Shown: piece after piece, positions 61,383 to 64,000 of the stretch
Layout of the letters: every line of letters begins with the position of its first letter
How positions within the stretch are numbered: the first letter of the stretch is position 1
Origin: Gemmatimonadaceae bacterium
GTDB taxonomy: Bacteria; Gemmatimonadota; Gemmatimonadetes; Gemmatimonadales; Gemmatimonadaceae
Length of the DNA: 64,000 bases
Assembly: GCA_036003045.1 (NCBI GenBank)
Contig: DASYSS010000022.1
Location: forward strand, 124,001 to 188,000
Direction: 5' to 3'
The notes under the pieces: generated by a model
Seen by the model: the letters and a program-made list of their open reading frames with translations, nothing else
What the model was told of the DNA's origin: nothing
Database searches by the model: none
Made by a program: the position numbers and the translations under genes

Positions 61383-62993
61383 CTATGTGCCCGTCGGTTC
61401 TCTCCACGCTGCCCCATCTTCTTCGATCAGTTCATCCCCCTCTCTCGGCCCCCAACTTCCCGCGGCGTACGTCGGCATTCGCTTCGGCGGGTGCGACTCC
61501 CAGTACTGAATGAGCGGATCTACGACGCGCCACGCCGCCTCGACTTCGTCGCTGCGCGTGAAGAGCGTCGCCTCGCCGATCATCACGTCGAGCAACAGCG
61601 TTTCGTAGGCGGGTGCGGTCACTTCGCCGAATGCCTCGGCGTAGTTGAACGTCATGTCGACCGGCGCGATCTCGATGGCCGACGTCAGCGCCACGGCCGC
61701 GCCCGGGACCTTCACCTCGAAGTCGAGCGAAACGCCTTCATTCGGCTGCACGCGCAGGACGAGCGTGTTCGGCCGCATCAGCTGACTGGCCTCGCCGAAC
61801 ATCAGATGCGGCGGCGTCCGAAATTGCACGGCGATCTCCGACACTCGGCGCGCCATGCGCTTACCGGAGCGCAGATAGAACGGCACACCGTTCCATCGCC
61901 AATTGTCGACGTAAAAACGCACTGCGGCGAACGTCGGCACGAGCGACGTCCGTGAGACGTTCGGCTCTTGGCGGTAGCCGGGTACCGATTTCTCCCCGAT
62001 CGTCCCGGCGGTGTACTGGGCGCGCACGGCGTTGTTCGAGATCGTCTCCGGATCGAACATGCGCATCGACTTGAGCACCTTCACCTTCTCATCCCGCACC
62101 GAGTTGGCCGTCATCTGCGCCGGCGGCTCCATGGCGGTCAGCGCCAGCAGCTGCAGCAGGTGGTTCTGGAACATGTCGCGCACGATACCGGCTTCCTCGT
62201 AGTACGCGCCGCGGTCTTCGACGCCGACCGTCTCGGCCGCCGTGATCTGCACGTGGTCGATCCACTGCCGATTCCAAATCGGCTCGAAGATCGAGTTGGC
62301 GAAGCGCAGAACCAACACGTTCTGCACCGTCTCCTTTCCCAAGTAGTGATCGATGCGGTACGTCTGGTGTTCGGCGAAGAGGCCGAGGACCAGATTGTTC
62401 AGTCGGAGCGCGCTCTCGAGGTCGTGGCCGAACGGCTTCTCGATCACGATGCGCGTCCACGGCCGGTCTTCAGGCGTGCGAGTACGCGGCGCGAGTCCGC
62501 TCGTTGAAAGATTTCGTACGATGGGCTCGAAGACGCTCGGCGGAACGGCGCAGTAGAACAACCGGTTGCATTCGCCCGGCGCGCGCCCTTTCTCCAGCTC
62601 GGCGAGACGTTTCCCGATGGTCTCGTAGTCCGAGGCATTAGCAAGGTCGGCGGACACGAAGTGAAGGCGTTTGCACACGTCCTGCCACACGGCCTCGTTG
62701 AACTTCCCGACCTCGTCCGATTCCGAGAGCGCCTTGCCCATTTGCTCGCGGAACGTGTCGTCCGTTTGGGATTTGTCGCGGCCGACGCCGAGCACCTGGA
62801 AATCGGTATCGACGAGGTGCTCGTTGAGCAGTTGGTAAATCGCCGGGAGCAGCTTTCGGCGACTCAGATCGCCGAGCGCACCGAGAATGACCATCGTGCA
62901 CGGGTCGGCGTGCGCGCGAGGTTGCTCGTGCGGATGCGGCTGGGAGGCAGGCCGCCCGGGAATGATCGCTGGCTGCGCGGCGGTGGTCGTCAT
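61383..62993 (-). CDS. zwf: Glucose-6-phosphate 1-dehydrogenase
   Basis: A 536-residue enzyme of the oxidative pentose phosphate pathway. MVILGALGDLSRRKLLPAIYQLL is the NADP-binding loop (with A in place of the usual S/T-G), and RIDHYLGKETVQNVLVLRFAN is the active-site signature containing the catalytic base histidine region. NAVRAQYTAG, GVPFYLRSGKRMARR and the C-terminal ETLLLDVMIGEATLFTRSDEVEAAWRVVDPL are also conserved. A 35-residue Pro/His/Gln-rich extension precedes the loop. The start overlaps the gnd stop (ATGA), so the two consecutive pathway enzymes are translationally coupled. Confidence 0.97.
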   Translation of the reverse strand: MTTTAAQPAIIPGRPASQPHPHEQPRAHADPCTMVILGALGDLSRRKLLPAIYQLLNEHLVDTDFQVLGVGRDKSQTDDTFREQMGKALSESDEVGKFNEAVWQDVCKRLHFVSADLANASDYETIGKRLAELEKGRAPGECNRLFYCAVPPSVFEPIVRNLSTSGLAPRTRTPEDRPWTRIVIEKPFGHDLESALRLNNLVLGLFAEHQTYRIDHYLGKETVQNVLVLRFANSIFEPIWNRQWIDHVQITAAETVGVEDRGAYYEEAGIVRDMFQNHLLQLLALTAMEPPAQMTANSVRDEKVKVLKSMRMFDPETISNNAVRAQYTAGTIGEKSVPGYRQEPNVSRTSLVPTFAAVRFYVDNWRWNGVPFYLRSGKRMARRVSEIAVQFRTPPHLMFGEASQLMRPNTLVLRVQPNEGVSLDFEVKVPGAAVALTSAIEIAPVDMTFNYAEAFGEVTAPAYETLLLDVMIGEATLFTRSDEVEAAWRVVDPLIQYWESHPPKRMPTYAAGSWGPREGDELIEEDGAAWREPTGT

Positions 62994-63892
62994 GCGCGCT
63001 CCACGGCGTGGCCGCCGAACTCGTTGCGCAGCGCCGCGATGACCTTGGCGCTGAACGAGTCTTCTTGTCGCGAGCGCAGGCGCATGAGCAGCGACAGCGT
63101 GATCACCGGCGCCGGAACGTCGACGTCGATCGCTTCCTGCACCGTCCACCGGCCTTCGCCGGAGTCGGCGACCCACCCCTTGAGCTTCGAGAGCGACGCG
63201 TCGCGCGAGAACGCGGTGGCGGCGAGCTCGTTGAGCCACGAACGCACCACGCTTCCGTGCTGCCAGACGTTTGCGATCTGCTCGAGATCGAGCTTCGGAA
63301 ACGTCTTGGACGCGTGCAGAATCTCGTAGCCTTCGGCGTACGCCTGGAGCATCCCATACTCGACGCCGTTGTGCACCATCTTCACATAGTGGCCGGCGCC
63401 CGTGGGGCCGACGTGCGCGAAGCCGTCCGTCGGGGCGAGCGCGGTGAAAATCGGCTCGCAGGTCTTCACGGCGTCGTCGCTTCCGCCCACCATCAGGCAG
63501 TAGCCGTTCTCGAGCCCCCAGATTCCGCCGCTCGTTCCCGCATCGATGAATTCGACCTTCGATTTCGCCAACTCGGCGCCGCGGCGAATCGAGTCGTGGA
63601 AGTTCGAGTTGCCGCCGTCGATGATGATGTCGCCGGCTGAGAGCAGCGGTTTGAGCGTGGCGATCGTCTGGTCCACCGGGTCGCCCGCCGGAACCATGAT
63701 CCAGATGACGCGTGGCTTTGGGAGCGCGGCGACGACGGCCGTGAGATCGGCGGCCGGCGTCGCGCCCAGTCCCTTGTATTTGGCGACCGTCTCCGCGCTG
63801 CGATCGAAGACGACCAGCTTGTGGCCGTGTCGCATGAGGCGCTCGACCATGTTGCCGCCCATGCGGCCCAGCCCGACCATTGCGAGTTGCAT
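62990..63892 (-). CDS. gnd: 6-phosphogluconate dehydrogenase, short NAD-type
   Basis: A 300-residue decarboxylating dehydrogenase of the short (YqeC/GndA) class, well under the 470 residues of the common form. MQLAMVGLGRMGGNMVERLMRHGH is the cofactor fold; the acidic residue at the end of the second strand (VVFDRSAET) suggests NAD preference. DGGNSNFHDSIRRG, FIDAGTSGGIWGLENGYCLMVGG and GPTGAGHYVKMVHNGVEYGMLQAYAEGYEIL contain the catalytic lysine and asparagine. It converts 6-phosphogluconate to ribulose 5-phosphate and overlaps zwf. No Shine-Dalgarno was seen before the ATG. Confidence 0.96.
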   Translation of the reverse strand: MQLAMVGLGRMGGNMVERLMRHGHKLVVFDRSAETVAKYKGLGATPAADLTAVVAALPKPRVIWIMVPAGDPVDQTIATLKPLLSAGDIIIDGGNSNFHDSIRRGAELAKSKVEFIDAGTSGGIWGLENGYCLMVGGSDDAVKTCEPIFTALAPTDGFAHVGPTGAGHYVKMVHNGVEYGMLQAYAEGYEILHASKTFPKLDLEQIANVWQHGSVVRSWLNELAATAFSRDASLSKLKGWVADSGEGRWTVQEAIDVDVPAPVITLSLLMRLRSRQEDSFSAKVIAALRNEFGGHAVERA

Positions 63893-64000
63893 GTTGAGGA
63901 GTGTGAGGGTGCTACGTTCGCCGGGGTGCTCGATAGAAAAGCTCCTCGGGTAAGTCAGCCCTGTCGAGGCTCTGCCATATACAGGTTTCGTGCACGGCAC

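Overview
The window is a GC-rich bacterial chromosome segment, most likely from the phylum Gemmatimonadota or a close relative. This is inferred from high GC in all frames, a SusC/SusD pair in a GC-rich background, free-standing ClpC-type N-domains, and carboxypeptidase-regulatory/plug proteins. No rRNA or other phylogenetic marker is present to settle it. No tRNA, CRISPR array, transposase or prophage was seen.

Region 1 (1-31313) is a glucuronoxylan utilisation locus in three transcription units. A plus-strand unit (1-7777) carries a GH115 alpha-glucuronidase fused to a GH43 domain, an aldose epimerase and a secreted PA14-containing GH3 beta-xylosidase. A minus-strand unit (19840 down to 8005) encodes SusC, SusD, an intracellular GH3, a GPH-family symporter, a GH10 xylanase, an FCD-type GntR regulator and a second GH10. 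A second minus-strand unit (30289 down to 20211) encodes a glucarate-dehydratase-like enolase, an exported GH67 alpha-glucuronidase, xylose isomerase, xylulokinase, a xylose/ribose-type ABC permease and ATPase, and an SGNH esterase. An SDR related to mannonate oxidoreductases lies beside it. Together these cover chain cleavage, glucuronic acid removal, probable deacetylation, oligosaccharide import, xylose entry into the pentose phosphate pathway and uronate oxidation. No arabinofuranosidase or feruloyl esterase is present, which points to hardwood-type glucuronoxylan rather than arabinoxylan.

Region 2 (31314-44749) runs on the plus strand: a degenerate receiver and GAF histidine kinase, 2-oxoglutarate dehydrogenase E1, a PIG-L deacetylase, a deleted LysE remnant, a 52-residue membrane microprotein, a sodium:solute symporter, type II NADH dehydrogenase, a hybrid PAS kinase and an ANTAR regulator closed by a strong terminator.

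Region 3 (44750-53245, minus strand) holds a Big-domain metallopeptidase lipoprotein, an MFS exporter and a four-gene BMP-type nucleoside ABC transporter. Region 4 (53367-57763) is the de novo NAD set nadB-X-nadA-nadC. Region 5 (57764-59511, minus) is a zinc-ribbon microprotein with two ClpC N-domain proteins. Region 6 is an RNB-domain ribonuclease, then zwf and gnd on the minus strand.

The most unusual signals are the GH115-GH43 fusion, the zinc-ribbon/ClpN cassette, palindromic elements in three of the four convergent gaps, matching GTCCACC-repeat leaders before xylA and the PIG-L gene, and divergent promoters that imply leaderless mRNAs.
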